Shown here piece by piece: positions 1 to 11,882 of a DNA stretch of 64,000 bases (the first letter of the stretch is position 1; every line of letters begins with the position of its first letter). The notes below the pieces were generated by a model. The model made no database searches, was not told the origin of the DNA, and saw only the letters and a list, made by a program, of their open reading frames with translations. This DNA is from Cardiocondyla obscurior (Eukaryota > Arthropoda > Insecta > Hymenoptera > Formicidae). The stretch spans positions 3,455,501 to 3,519,500 of the forward strand of contig NC_091866.1 of the NCBI RefSeq assembly GCF_019399895.1, in the 5' to 3' direction. Both the position numbers and the translations under genes were made by a program.

Positions 1-1214
1 TTGTAATGTGGTGCGTGCGGTAGCCCATCTCTCGAACACCCGAGATTGCCCTAACGAATTTCCTGCCCGCGGGAAGCACGATCGTAAATCACTCGTCACC
101 GCGAATCGCTCGTAATACTCCCGGATCTATCGCGCGTTTTTAACGAGAGAGTTGCGGGGCGCGTGTTTACCGCGTCGATGAGAAACGCGACGGTGGCGAT
201 CAACAACGATGATAATGACGCTGACGGCAGTAGCGATAATGGCATTTCGAGGCTCTCGTGAAAAGTACATTGCTCAACTTGTCGCACATTTTCATCGATG
301 ATAATTAGCAATCGATGCTCTGCGCTTTTGTAATTGAAGTGACATATAAGTTCTTCAATTTATTGTTCTAGTCGTACTGGCGGATCCTTTTTTTTTTTTT
401 TATACTTTATCAGTTGTTGCCAGTTACGCGAGAAGTTAAAATAAAATTAAGAAGTTAAGATTTAATGTTAAAATACAACTTCGTACTTTTAATTAGAAAA
501 AATATTATACAAGTCTTTTTTTTTTTTTTTTTTGGAATTTAATTAATTTAATGATCCAGAGTTTGTTTTTCTTTTTATATCAATCGTACATACATAAATC
601 TTAGAATGTAATGTTAATGAATATGTTTATGATATTAAATCCGATTTATAGACGTGTGTACCTTGAACTTTATTTTCTTATATGTACACTGCATAAATGT
701 ATTTGCATACGAAGTTGTACGTTTAACTCGTCGCATGTCTTGCGGAAATTGTACAGTCGTATATTGGCTCGGCCGGTTGTGCAATGTTCATTAGTGAAAC
801 TGGCTCGTAGAAGCAAAATAATTTGACATTTAACAAGCAATCGATGAAAAGATAACCGATCGCGCGAAAGCGTTGGTTGTTTTCTCTGCAACGCTTTCTC
901 TCTCTTTTATTTTTTTATATTTAAAAAAAAATATTTGTACACCTTCTCTCGTTTCTTGAATTTACGAGAACAGACGAACGAAATAACTGGCTAAAAAATA
1001 TTTCTTTGCGCAAGAAATGTGTAGTATTTTCCTGGCTTTACGTATATTCTCTGTCTAAAAGATATTGCTAAATTTAATAATAAAAAAAAAAAAATACTCT
1101 ATCGCTATAGTATCTTACATTGAATGTCGTGGATGAGCGGGCATCTAGAATATCATGTATTTCTCATTTTCTGTAAAGCAAATGGCCGCGTCCGCGAAGA
1201 CTGTTTTCCTTTAG
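1..1214. other. AT-rich non-coding stretch
   Basis: Nothing gene-like is visible. The first 300 bases are GC-mixed and CpG-rich. The rest is AT-rich, with T runs at 388-401 and 516-533 and an A run near 1081-1094. The open frames are short (about 70 codons), start at arbitrary positions and show no family resemblance. This could be intergenic or intronic. Confidence 0.6.
516..533. repeat. poly-T tract, T18
   Basis: An uninterrupted run of 18 T. No target-site duplication or retrocopy body is visible next to it, so it is called a simple homopolymer and not the tail of a minus-strand retroelement. Confidence 0.9.
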
Positions 1215-1290
1215 ACACGAGTTCGCTTGATCTTCTCCTTCGTTCCTTCTGCTCCTTTACTGACTACGTCTATAAATAAAGGGAGGCGAG
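1215..1290 (+). other. possible internal exon, 76 nt, unidentified
   Basis: The segment is preceded by a pyrimidine-rich acceptor (CTGTTTTCCTTTAG, ending at 1214) and followed by a consensus donor, CGAG|GTAAGT, at 1291. One frame is open throughout (start phase 0, end phase 1) and would give about 25 residues, beginning TRVRLIF and ending NKGRR. The other two frames contain stops. I do not recognise the peptide. A TATA-like string, TATAAATA, lies inside the segment near 1271, so a promoter-proximal element is an alternative. A donor and acceptor this good will sometimes pair by chance in 64 kb. Confidence 0.18.
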
Positions 1291-4200
1291 GTAAGTGCGG
1301 AGCCGGCAGGTTGTCGTCGGAGTCATTAAGGGTAGTGCTTCGGTTTCCCTTGGAAGCGCGGGTTTCCGAGCGCGCTTGTGCGCGTCGCGCCGACGAAACG
1401 CATGCATGCACGTAGACGTTACGTACGTACGTATACGTACGCAAACACGCGCCGAGGACGCCTCAGCAGAATGAGAGGTCGAGAACTGACTCGTAGCGGC
1501 GTCGAATTATCAGCTCGTTTCTCATGTGAAACGTTCGTTTCTGCAAGCGCAATTTATTGCAAGTTACATGCTCGAATTATGTACTTCAAAGAAAATATTT
1601 CCATTAAAGAGTTCTGCTGCAAAATGAACCTTGGACGTAATAATTATGTAAAATTACGAGAATTTTGTGCGCATACATACAGAGTTTTTTTTTTCTTTTT
1701 TTTTTTAAGACAGTCGTATTTTTTTTATGGTCAAGATTAAATAAAAATTTACAGATGTAGATACAATTAAAAGATTCTTTAATATAACTTTCTTTTATGA
1801 AATAATATATTTAAAGAAAAAGAAATAGGAAGAGAAACAAGATTTTATGAGTTAAATCTGAAGCTTTATTACCGTGAATTAGACAAAGGAACTTTGTATT
1901 GCGTTCTGTATGACGCGCGATGTTTTCCCAAAGGGGGTAAATTTTACGAGGTGGTCGAAAGGCGAGTACATCCCTCCATTACCACGGATAGTAATACCAA
2001 CTTGCCCTCTCGGCGCTACTTATGGAGTTTTAAACGCGCCATTAAATGAAATATTTCAACACCGCGAATCATTAATGCCGCCGTTGTAGTCATTGCGTCT
2101 CCAGCGATTACTTTGCTTATCGTGTTATATCTTTTGAAGGAGCAGTTAAGCGCATTCTTCTCCGAAATAAATCATTTCTTAAAGAACTAGTTGCATATTC
2201 TATTTTATTTTTTTTTCCACTATAATTTTAAAATCTACAATTACTTGGCGTTTCACGTGTAAAATAAAGTGAGAAAATTTTTGACGACTCGAACGTATTT
2301 GTGAAACGGTATACCCTTTCATCACGAATGCATACTACTCTCATCAACGATTCGCGTCTTTGTCGGGATCTGCGTGTGCCAGAAATGAAAAAGGCCGTCT
2401 GAAGTCTAGCATCGGCGAATGTTTTCGCGCGAGAACGTCGACAAAGGTAGTCGTGTAATTTTCGCCGCACTTTCCACGGTCGTATCCGTGATTTTCTAAT
2501 ATTTGGCTACCTCGTAATGAAGACCGGGCTGTTTGCAGGGTGTGTATAATACCATGAAGAGACGAACGTACAAAAGACCGCGCGATGCAATGCAGCGCAA
2601 TACGTATTTCGACTTAATGCTGATGTTTCTCTTGTCAAGTTTTATCGCACTCGTACAAGCGTGATGCTAAAGGGCTTTCACCAATTTGAAAAGGCTGATA
2701 TTATTTAAGTTAATTAAGCCGTCGAGTAATTTATACAAATTGTTCTTATCGCTTTGCTGTGTCTTGACTTGTAGAGCATTATATTCTATCATACATATTT
2801 ATAATTTTATTTGATCTCTCAGGACTCGACACATTATAGCAATTTGTATTACGACCTCGTTCATTACGAAAAGTGGCAGTTGCAATTTATTCTTTTTTTT
2901 TTCTCGCATAAAAATAAGGGACATTAGTAAACGAAGTTTTTTTCTTATCTTCGTCGGTATATTCGGCTTGAAGAAACAGCAATTCAATTTTGTTCAATTC
3001 ATTCGCCGTGATTTTAACATTAGCGGATCATATGACTCATACTGTGACAATTATGTAATTTTGCATGAATTCCAAGCCATACAAATAGTGCTTCAATATA
3101 GTCACCGTAATTCGAATAAGGCCACCACGAAAATAACGGTTAATGAGCAAACAGAGGAATGGAACTTGTCCTGGCGGAGTTTAAATAGAGAGAAAATTTC
3201 GACGGAAATTTTTCGACTTGTCATTTTTGTTCCGCAGAACGTAGTTTTAAACAATATTGATCCGGAGGGGAAAAACTTTCGATATACTTTGAATAATTAT
3301 TTATTCAAGTACTTTAAATCGTCAAACTATGATAACCGAATGCCATAATTTCTGGGGCGTAAAATTACTTCTCTTTATTTTATTTTATTTTTCTACGATG
3401 CTGGTTGTACATCTTGACTAAAAAGATTATTACAACGTTCTGCGTACGTTTGTTCAGGGATGTTAGATTAGCGGCAATCATTTACGACTTCTGCGACATT
3501 CAAACCGGCAGAAGCGCGTGTCACAAGGCGCGAGAAAGGGTTCCGCTAATCACTTTTTAACTATATTAGCACTGGTAAGCCACCCTTGTCTGCCGTGCTG
3601 CACCCTCGTCGCATCAAAAATAGATTACACCGCGCGTTTGCGTCCCGATGTATTCTCTCCGGCCGCAGCCGGGCATGCGTCTCCGCATTACCGGTATATT
3701 ACGCCGGTAATATATAAACGAGCGCGACGGCGAAGGAAGTGCAACCGCATTAAAAATGAAAGTTCTTTTTCGCGACGGGGAAAGAAGATCGCCGCCGCCT
3801 TAAGGAAAAGCCGCGAGCTGTCGTCCACGCGTTGACTCGACAAAACGCCGGACTTATTTATTCAGTCCTCGAAATTTATATAACGCGGCCCCTGGCGAAG
3901 TAAACAGCTAGATAGAATGACTCATTACGAACGACAGAATTACGTAACGAATTATTTAACGTCGTTCCATAAATCGCGAATTTGATGAAACATTAATTCT
4001 CCAAGTCGTTTTAACGCGCAAGTATTATTAAGTTGTGATTTTTTTTTTTTAATTTCTCGTGTGCTAAAATTGTTAAGGCATCAATTACATAGCGTCTGTA
4101 GTATAAATACTTACTCTCGGGAAACATTATAGTTGAAATAATATAAAATTTTATATCGCGAGGATAGAAAAAGGTTAAATGACAATGAAAATTGTGCTCG

Positions 4201-4800
4201 CCTCAGCAAGAGACGCCGCGAAAGAAAGGACAATCTGTAATGGCGAGATGAGCATTTGGAAAAGAGTACATTTAGCAAGTGGAAGAAATAGAGAAGAGCC
4301 AAAGAGTGTTTTCTAGATCCGTGTTGCTTGCCACCGCAAGACAATCTTGCCGCATGCCTCCGCTAATAGACTGCGCACGTCAGCCTTTTTCCCCTCCGGC
4401 CATTTCATTTTTTTTCTTCTTTTTTTTATCCTTCGCCCTCGAGGCCGCGCGCGATCTTCCTCCACGTCGGATTCGCTGCCAGGACGATGGATAACCCCGA
4501 AGGCCCTAACAGCCGTTTAATTTGTGTCTAGCTCTGCGTTTTTGCGCCGCGGACCGGGGTCCTTCGTCCGTGCCGGAAACAAGACGCCTGCCCGCGCGAC
4601 GACCCCTCGCCACGGCTACTCGTTGTAGTCTGTCCGAGTGTTTCGAGAGTTTTTCGAATCTCCCCCGTTCGAAGTGAGATCGCCTGCCTGATGGTCTTTC
4701 GAGCCGTTGACATGACACACCCGTGACAATAACAAATTGGCTCGGTCTAGTTTAAAGAATGGGAAATTTTCGGGCGAGCGGAATGGGCGGCTAATAGTTC
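1291..4800. other. non-coding stretch, mixed composition
   Basis: The stretch opens with CpG-rich DNA and an (ACGT)n run, then turns AT-rich. A 126-codon frame at 2968-3348 is in AT-rich sequence and resembles no known family; a frame of that length is expected by chance a few times in a window of this size. A repeated CCGGTA/ATATA stretch occurs near 3690-3715, including a TATATAAA string. The GC-rich patch at 4440-4720 carries overlapping short frames on the minus strand that are typical of CpG-rich non-coding DNA. Confidence 0.5.
1421..1441. repeat. (ACGT)n self-complementary microsatellite
   Basis: About 21 bases of ACGT units with one TA interruption, preceded by a short GCATGCATGCA alternation. 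Every unit is palindromic, so the tract can form a cruciform. Confidence 0.85.
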
Positions 4801-6251
4801 AACCGGCGGGCAATTCACGTAATAGATTCGAGGGCGTACCGGTCCGACTTGAGTTTTCCGAATTCACGCGGGATTTAAAGTTCTTTTCTCCGCTCTAGAG
4901 AGCGCGCAAACATTCTCCGCGTTACGAATTATCATCGCGAAGCGATGAAAGTTTCGTATACATACGTGGAAATTAAACAGCCGGAATAATGTGCGTATAT
5001 CCGATAAAACAATAATTTAATTTAATAATTTCCGCGCGATATTTTCATTAAATTGGATATTTACTCGGTAATGATATCAATTTTTGTTATAAAAGAATTA
5101 AGCTGAAATTAACGATGAAAGTATAACAATGTTGAAATAATTATACAAAAAAAAAACGTGATATTTTAACGTTCTCTTTATATTAAAATTTACTTTCGTA
5201 TATTTAGCTTGGGGGCAAATTTTTTGAACTTCTTTTTTTTTAAATAAAAGTTGCCCGAGAATTCAACGTTGAAAATTGTACTTTAAATGTCCGACATTCC
5301 GCGGCACGGTGCACGCTCACCAATTATTCATCTCCATCGGACGATGGAAAGGCGTGTCTCGTCTCCGGCGACACTTCCTAATTCCTAGACAACGGTTGGA
5401 AGATCTAATTTCCTAAGCTGTCATTCACGCCACCAGAAACTCCGTGCCTTCGTCAGCGGCGCGGACGGTTACGGATCGTCCTAAGGATCCGTTTAAGTTG
5501 GAGACGTGTCCCGATACGCTCCGAAAATTTCCTGCGGCAAAACATCCTGGCGACTGTAAATTCATTTTAACGCACTTTTAACGCGTACAATCGCGCGTGT
5601 CGTTGATAGCATTATTACGTTCTTTAAAATCGTGCTACAATATTAACCGCGCGATTAACGTTGCCGAAGGAAAATAAGAAGTAATTTTATTATCGCAGCC
5701 TCGTGACAAAACGATCTTAGGGTACGTGACATAATTCCGATTTAATAATTACACCATATTCCGGGTCTAGTCGTCGAATGGAAATGATAAATTAATAAAT
5801 AACATATTAACGTTCTCCTGGCATCGAGCTTCGAATAAGCTACCGATATTAAATCGCTCTTGAAATAATTTTATTAATAATTACTTCGTCAAAGCGCTAC
5901 GCTGTTTTTACATGCAAAGTACGACGGGAGTCTACGGGAGAGAAAGGGAGGGACGAAGTCGAATTACACCGGTTGACGTCTCCAGTGACTACAGTAATAA
6001 TATGCAAATTCGATACGGATGGTTGAAACGGTTGCCAGAATAAAAGTAACGCAACGGAGCGAAAATGCGCGCGCACGCTCGTGTCGGGGCTTATAAGCTT
6101 TAAATTTGTTTTGCGCGCAAGTCCATTTTGCTTGCCTCCCTTTCCTTCGACGGTGCGCGAAACGGTTTCGTCATAAGCTCTTAATACCGCATTGCAAATT
6201 CACGCGGGATTTTTTCGCGTTGCTGTCGGACTCGGATTTTTTGTTTTATAA

Positions 6252-6277
6252 CCCTCTCCTCCCCCCTCCCTCCCCCC
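6252..6277 (-). other. G-quadruplex motif on the minus strand
   Basis: Four runs of at least three C on the plus strand (6252-6254, 6261-6266, 6268-6270, 6272-6277) are separated by loops of 6, 1 and 1 bases. This fits the canonical G3+N1-7 quadruplex pattern on the complementary strand, and the single-T loops favour a stable parallel fold. Confidence 0.7.
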
Positions 6278-7167
6278 TTTCCGTTTTGTGGGATTAGGAA
6301 AGATTGCGGCCACAATGCAGTCCCGTGAAATTTCGTCAACGTGTATTTATTAAGAATGAATATTTATTTTATTAAGGGAAGAAACGATGCGTTTATATTA
6401 CGTCTTTTCGTTTAATTTTTCTTCAGATATTTTTCCGCTAGTAATAGTATATTTGTTTCGATGGTATTCGCTGCAAATCAACTCGCGAGTCAAGTATTTT
6501 AGACGTTACCGCGCGTGCACGTGATAAATGCCCGTCGATATTAAAAGAATGTAAGACATTCGACTGCTATGTGCTACACGAACGAGCGCTTTGTGGCATG
6601 ATAGGATAGATTTGTCGAATCGCGTTTAGATCGATACCGGAAAAGCAATCGGAATCAGGGGAAGGAGCGGACAAGGACCAATCGGCGAAACGGATGGTCT
6701 AATTTAATCTTGACTAAGCTCGCAAAGAAAATTGGCCCGCGATCTGAAATGGCCGTCCAAGGAATCGCAACTGCACTTCGCACTAACCAGAAACCTTGTC
6801 CCGACTTCGTTAAAAGAAGAACACACGGAGTGCCACGGCACGGACACGAACCTATTAAAATCGCCGTTTGTAGAATTACTTTTGCCTGTCGTCGACTTTC
6901 GCGAAAAATCCCAGAGTCGCTCGACTTTCGTAATTAACAAATCTCGACGAGCTTGTGAAATTTAATTTAACTGCAAGTATTTCAATTTATTGCATTCCCT
7001 GAATTTTGCGAGATAGCGAGCATTTAACGGAAGGTAAATTAGATTTGTATATTTATGTAAGGTAATTACGCGATAATTTTTAATTAAATTAATGAAATTT
7101 ATTACAAATTTCTCTTAATTTTTGCATATTAATCCAATTCATTTAATAATGTAATTGTATAATATAA

Positions 7168-7198
7168 CGTATACATATATATATATAAATTGTATACG
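7168..7198. repeat. stem-loop: CGTATAC arms around an (AT)n core
   Basis: CGTATAC at 7168-7174 is matched by GTATACG at 7192-7198. The loop is an AT dinucleotide run plus AAATT. The core is also self-complementary, so the whole segment can extrude as a hairpin. No protein-coding or RNA-gene context is seen. Confidence 0.8.
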
Positions 7199-9938
7199 CA
7201 AGTCCGCACTTATCACGCTAAATTATCGTCACAAATGCGCCCTTTATGCGACTTTTTAATAAATCGTTTAGCGATCCCGAACCCGGCGCGTCGGTCCTAG
7301 CTCGGCCGATTGCGACAGAAATGCATCGCCGATCGGCTATTAAACATCGCGAAAGAGCGGGGATGAGAGCGAGAGTGAGAAGAGCGGCAATCTATTCCAA
7401 TTTAACACCCGAGTCCGTGGCATTAAATAATCGCCATTGCCTTCGGTGAGACTGGTCCCCCGTTCAATAATGGACTTTTATCCAACGAGCTTGTACTTAG
7501 CGTTCGAGACGGGGCCTGGGCGGGCCGGGGATATTACCGCCGGTAAGTCGGCGGTGTTGTGACAGTAAAGAGCTCGAAATAAATCTTGGTTACAATAATT
7601 TCTTTTGCGGCCCGCGGCCCACGACGCGCATAAATCAAATATCATCGTTCCGCGCGAGCGGCTCTCGCGCCGCGCTTCTTCCTTCTTTCCCATAGCCGTC
7701 CCTCGACGGGCTCGTATTTGCCGGGATGCCACCCGCACCCTACGTTTCGCCAGCGCGAAGTCCTTTCTTTCGTTCTTCCGTTTCGTTCTCTCGTCGCAAT
7801 ACTTTTCGAGAGCGATCGCTTTATGCGTAGGTATTTGACGCCGCACCCGCTTGTGAGTTTCGTTGTCGCACGTGAGGAGAAAGCAATTTTTCCGAGGATT
7901 ATCCTTGATCATTATTTCTTTTGAGTATTAATTAAATTTTTTTTTTAATCTTTAAAAGATCTTGTTTGTAAAAATTTTTTTTTTTTTTTTTAATACGTTG
8001 CCAGTAAGCCGTTTGCGATGCACGATCAATTTTTCCGGGCATTAGGGAAAACGTTGGGAAACGTAACGAGATCGATAAATTATTAAAGATTGAAATTAAG
8101 ATTTATCACGTTCGTCGTGTGATTCACCGAGACCGAAAATACTTGGAGAATTGTAAATTATAAATCATATCCTAGAGTTCTTGGGTAAATCCGTGGAATT
8201 CAGGGACTCGGCAGTTTTACAATATTAAGCAACGTGCGAGTGTGTACGCAGCAGAAGTGCTGGAATGGCTAATCTACCTCGTTAATATGTACTTAGCGAT
8301 ATAATTATTGCATCCGGTTGTACATAATGCAACGGATATTCGGAGGCAGCGCCGCGAGAAGTTAGGACGATAAAGCCGTTTACAAGCGACGGAATTAGTA
8401 GGCTTCGTGTACCGAAGTGCCTAACTATCCTAAACTTCGTCCTCCAAGAACATTAAGCGAACTGGTCATCAAGTATGTAAACATGACCCACGTCACGCGA
8501 GCAGACGTTATTTGGTGCATTATGAAATTATTTTAATAACGTTACATTTTCTCACTTTTATTTCAAATTTCGCCGTAACTCGAGAGCATTAATTTATCCG
8601 GGAGTTTACGCGCATTATTAGATAATTTATATGTATAATTCTCGGAAGTGCATCTCTCCGAATACGAGAACCGGGAACTTCGAAGTACTCGATCTGCCTG
8701 AGCTAAGGATATGTAGGGCATTCAGAGCACAAACAGGAAAAGGAAAAATTATATCCTTTGCAAGACGGGAATTTATTTTCAACATCTGAATTTTCGCGAG
8801 GAACGTTTAAACGCATCGGCGATCGCGATTCGATTCAATTAATTTGTATTCGGAGTTATAATTTGCGATCTTTCAAGACGGGGGGCAGTCTCCCGTTAAA
8901 TAGCGAGCGGCGATTTAATAATTCTTTCGATCGGGGTAGCCGGCCAGCGACACAATCATGTTGAAAGTAGGTTTCGCCACGCTGGCCCTCGAATTCGATC
9001 ATGAAATCGTGTTAAAAGGCACTTTAACCGGCCGACTCGATTTTCCAGCACAAATGATGGCACCCCGTGTTCTTCCGCTAACGCCGACGCGCTATTAGCT
9101 CAGCTAATTTTCTATTAACCGTACCAGCGAGCGATATTTGCAAGCCGCAGTCTATCTCAAACCCATCTACAACAATCTACAAGATCGGCTTGAGAGAAAA
9201 AAATAGAGAGAAAAGATGGAAAATTAAAAAAAAAAAAACATGAAGTCGCGTAAGAGTTTTAATAAGTCTGCGTCTACTTTTTCGAAGATTACAAAAAACG
9301 AAATTAATTATTTCATCGCGAGGAATTTATAAATATATGCCCGACGATTTGTATTGATCGTTATAATTAATTCATAAAATACTATATTTCGCTCTGGTCT
9401 CAATATTTAATAATTACCGTACTAAATGCGCAAAAAGTTTCTTTCTAAACATTTGTCGAAGTAAAATATCCAGACGTTTTACGTTGTTATGTGAATACTC
9501 TTGAGAAATTTATCGAGTCACAAATTCGCGTAATGTTTAGTTTGGAAAATATTTTTCTTCCCAATTCAAAAATTTGTCGGCGAGAAGTCGATCTGCCATC
9601 CCGCGGACTATCAAGATAAACTCAGGAAAGTCGAGAACATTTTGTTTCCCCTGTTGATTTTCCCCCCTTTCCACGGTGTGTTATCGCGACGGCAATACGA
9701 AGCGACGAGCCAACAAGGGTTAACCTAATTATTTAGCCGGCCAAACTCCTTGGCTGTGGAGAACGAGTGTAACTATTCTGCCGAATGGTACCCACGGGAC
9801 TGTACCGTAGGGGAAGATGTTGAGCGAAGCCATGCTTGTATGCGCAGAGTTCGAAAGAAATAAAACAGATAATGTGTAACAGAAAGAGAGAAAAAATAGC
9901 CTCGCTAGTATTATACGGTGTAGAAACTAAATCCTATA

Positions 9939-9963
9939 AAAAAAAAAAAAAAAAAAAAAAAAA
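9939..9963. repeat. poly-A tract, A25
   Basis: An uninterrupted run of 25 A. The 30-40 bases on either side were checked for a matching target-site duplication of a retroposed insert and none was seen. Confidence 0.9.
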
Positions 9964-11137
9964 CAGATGTAGAGATTTAAATAGTACCGCTTTTTCGTGA
10001 CGCTGATTAGACTCGCTTGGCTCACTTCGTGCTGGAAGAAAGAATGCAAAAAGTAAAGATAATGATTTTTCTGTCTTCAGAGTCCTTACCGTATTGTTCA
10101 CGTTTTATAATATAATTAAGATATAACAATTAAAAATTTATAATTCTTTAAGATTTTTTTTTTTAAATATCTAACATTTTTTTTTTTATATTAACGTCTT
10201 TCAAATTTATTATAAATATTCCGTTATATAAAAATGTTACTATTGCATCCACCGATAATTGATCTCTCGTCGCAATTCTCTTCCAGTACATCCGTGAGCC
10301 AGCGATATCACGGCGACTGATTATCGTAAATTTTGCGCTGCTTCTTCCGGGAGATCCCCGAGGTTATTACGTTCGACAGACTCTCCCTGAGAGACATGTC
10401 CACAGGCATTTCTTGAGAAACTTTCGATCGATAACGAGCCCTATGACTATGCCCGATAAATCGAATATTCCGCCGGAGTAGTCTTGCAATCGTTTAAAAC
10501 TTTCCTCTAATCGTAAACTAGTGGTAAACCCGCGAATAAATCGGTAGAATATGAGCTCGATAATACAGACATGGGAGTACAAGGTCCTTGAATTATTTAG
10601 TTTCCATACGCGACTGGTATTTTATCACAAAAAAAAAATATTATAAGATATTCAAATATTAATTATTTATTTAGTTTCTGATTTAAACCTGCAACGCATG
10701 TTAATTATTCGCGAGGATAGGAATTCAATTTCCCATTGATCGGTCACGGCTCTCACTCGCTTGCTCTTTCCCCCTGCTATATTTCCATTCTATCTAACTC
10801 CACCGGATTTATTTACGCCCGAAGTTGGATATAGAACTGCTAGCTGGGTGATTCGAGTCCCCGCTAATTTCTTTCTCACGAGCGGAGACACCTTGCGCAG
10901 ATCTGCGTTACCTGCTCTTTGCTAAGCCCTCGGTAGGCCCCGGTCCTTAATGGGCAGCCATACATTATCGTAAATGAGGAAAGTTGGGCGCGGGATAGGG
11001 CGGCAACGGAGGGTTGCCCACGCGGCGCCAGCTGCAGGACTGCGCAGCTTCCAACTTCATAACCGCCGGCGAGATGGGCCAAACTGGTCATACACCCCGA
11101 AATTTCCAAAGTGCACCTCCCCCTTCACCTACGTTCA

Positions 11138-11149
11138 CGCGCGCGCGCG
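11138..11149. repeat. (CG)6 dinucleotide run
   Basis: Six CG dinucleotides in a row, flanked by A and T so that ACGCG...CGCGT is palindromic. Alternating CG of this length favours Z-DNA and is a dense methylation target. It is embedded in a CpG-rich patch. Confidence 0.85.
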
Positions 11150-11756
11150 TCTCTTTTCTTCGTCTCTTCTTTCGGCGCCGTGCGCCGCCGAAACTTTGCT
11201 CGTTAAAGCTGCTCGATATCGAACGCGTAAAAAAGGATAACGAATGTTTCGGTCGTTAACTTTCCGGCGCATTGCAGGGATTAACACGATCCTTGTACAC
11301 TATACATAAACGTCGACGACTGTCTCTTTTTTTTTTCACCCTCTCCCCCCTCCTCTATATTTAATTAATTTTCTAACACTCGGTAATTATTTCGCGGAAA
11401 TTAATTATTACATTAAATCTGATAGCGCAATAAAGACCAGTTACATTCCCGATGTTAAAATAAAGGTCCGGTACCGTGCATATTCCACGGAATTTACACA
11501 TTCCGGAAGCGTTCGCCGTCTACAAAGTGCATACCGCGTAAAAAGCGGTGCAAGCCGAGAGAAAGGGAGAGCGAGGGAGATGCCAGAAACGTTCCTCAAT
11601 GAGGAAGGTGTGGCATCGCGGTGCAAAGTTGCCGGCTTAAAAGAGCGCAAGCGGCCTGGCGTTCCATCGCGCGCTTTATTATAATAAATTGCGCCCGTAT
11701 GCGCATATTCGTATGATTATACGCGTGCCTGTGTGTACGCGGGCGATATAATAACG

Positions 11757-11778
11757 GCGGGGTACTGTAATACCCCGC
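11757..11778. repeat. perfect 8-bp hairpin, GCGGGGTA / TACCCCGC
   Basis: GCGGGGTA at 11757-11764 pairs fully with TACCCCGC at 11771-11778 around a CTGTAA loop. The stem is GC-rich and would be stable as RNA or in extruded DNA. No surrounding gene explains it, and a rho-independent terminator is not relevant in a eukaryote. Confidence 0.8.
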
Positions 11779-11855
11779 GCTTCTCTAAGCGCTCGTACGA
11801 AGAAGGCACGTACTTGCGTATACATGCTCTTCCATCACGATCATCTCCTGCGGAT

Positions 11856-11882
11856 CCCGTGGGCCCCCCCCTTACCCTCCCC
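11856..11882 (-). other. G-quadruplex motif on the minus strand
   Basis: C runs at 11856-11858, 11864-11871, 11875-11877 and 11879-11882 have loops of 5, 3 and 1 bases, giving the canonical quadruplex pattern on the complementary strand. Confidence 0.65.

Larger units (their letters stand above)
4801..8230. other. non-coding stretch with AT-rich and CpG-rich patches
   Basis: No gene recognised. It is AT-rich at 4980-5280, mixed at 5280-6240, has a C-rich patch at 6252-6277, is AT-rich again at 6960-7200, and has a CpG-dense patch at 7260-7800. That last patch carries a 144-codon minus-strand frame (7478-7912) overlapped by two plus-strand frames, the usual sign of chance openness in GC-rich DNA. 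A T run lies near 7975-7991. Confidence 0.5.
8231..11750. other. non-coding stretch, mostly AT-rich
   Basis: No gene recognised. The open frames are short and unfamiliar. An A25 run lies at 9939-9963, T-rich segments at 10150-10200, and a CpG patch with (CG)6 at 10970-11230. The segment at 10841-10870 (GGGTGATTCGAGTCCCC) looks like part of a tRNA T-arm but has no A box or cloverleaf around it. Confidence 0.5.

Noticed and set aside
2968..3348. 126-codon plus-strand frame
   Set aside because: A few stop-free runs this long are expected by chance in 128 kb of six-frame sequence at this composition; there is no familiar motif and no splice context.
10835..10870. GGGTGATTCGAGTCCCC, resembling a tRNA T-arm
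   Set aside because: No cloverleaf or A box upstream.
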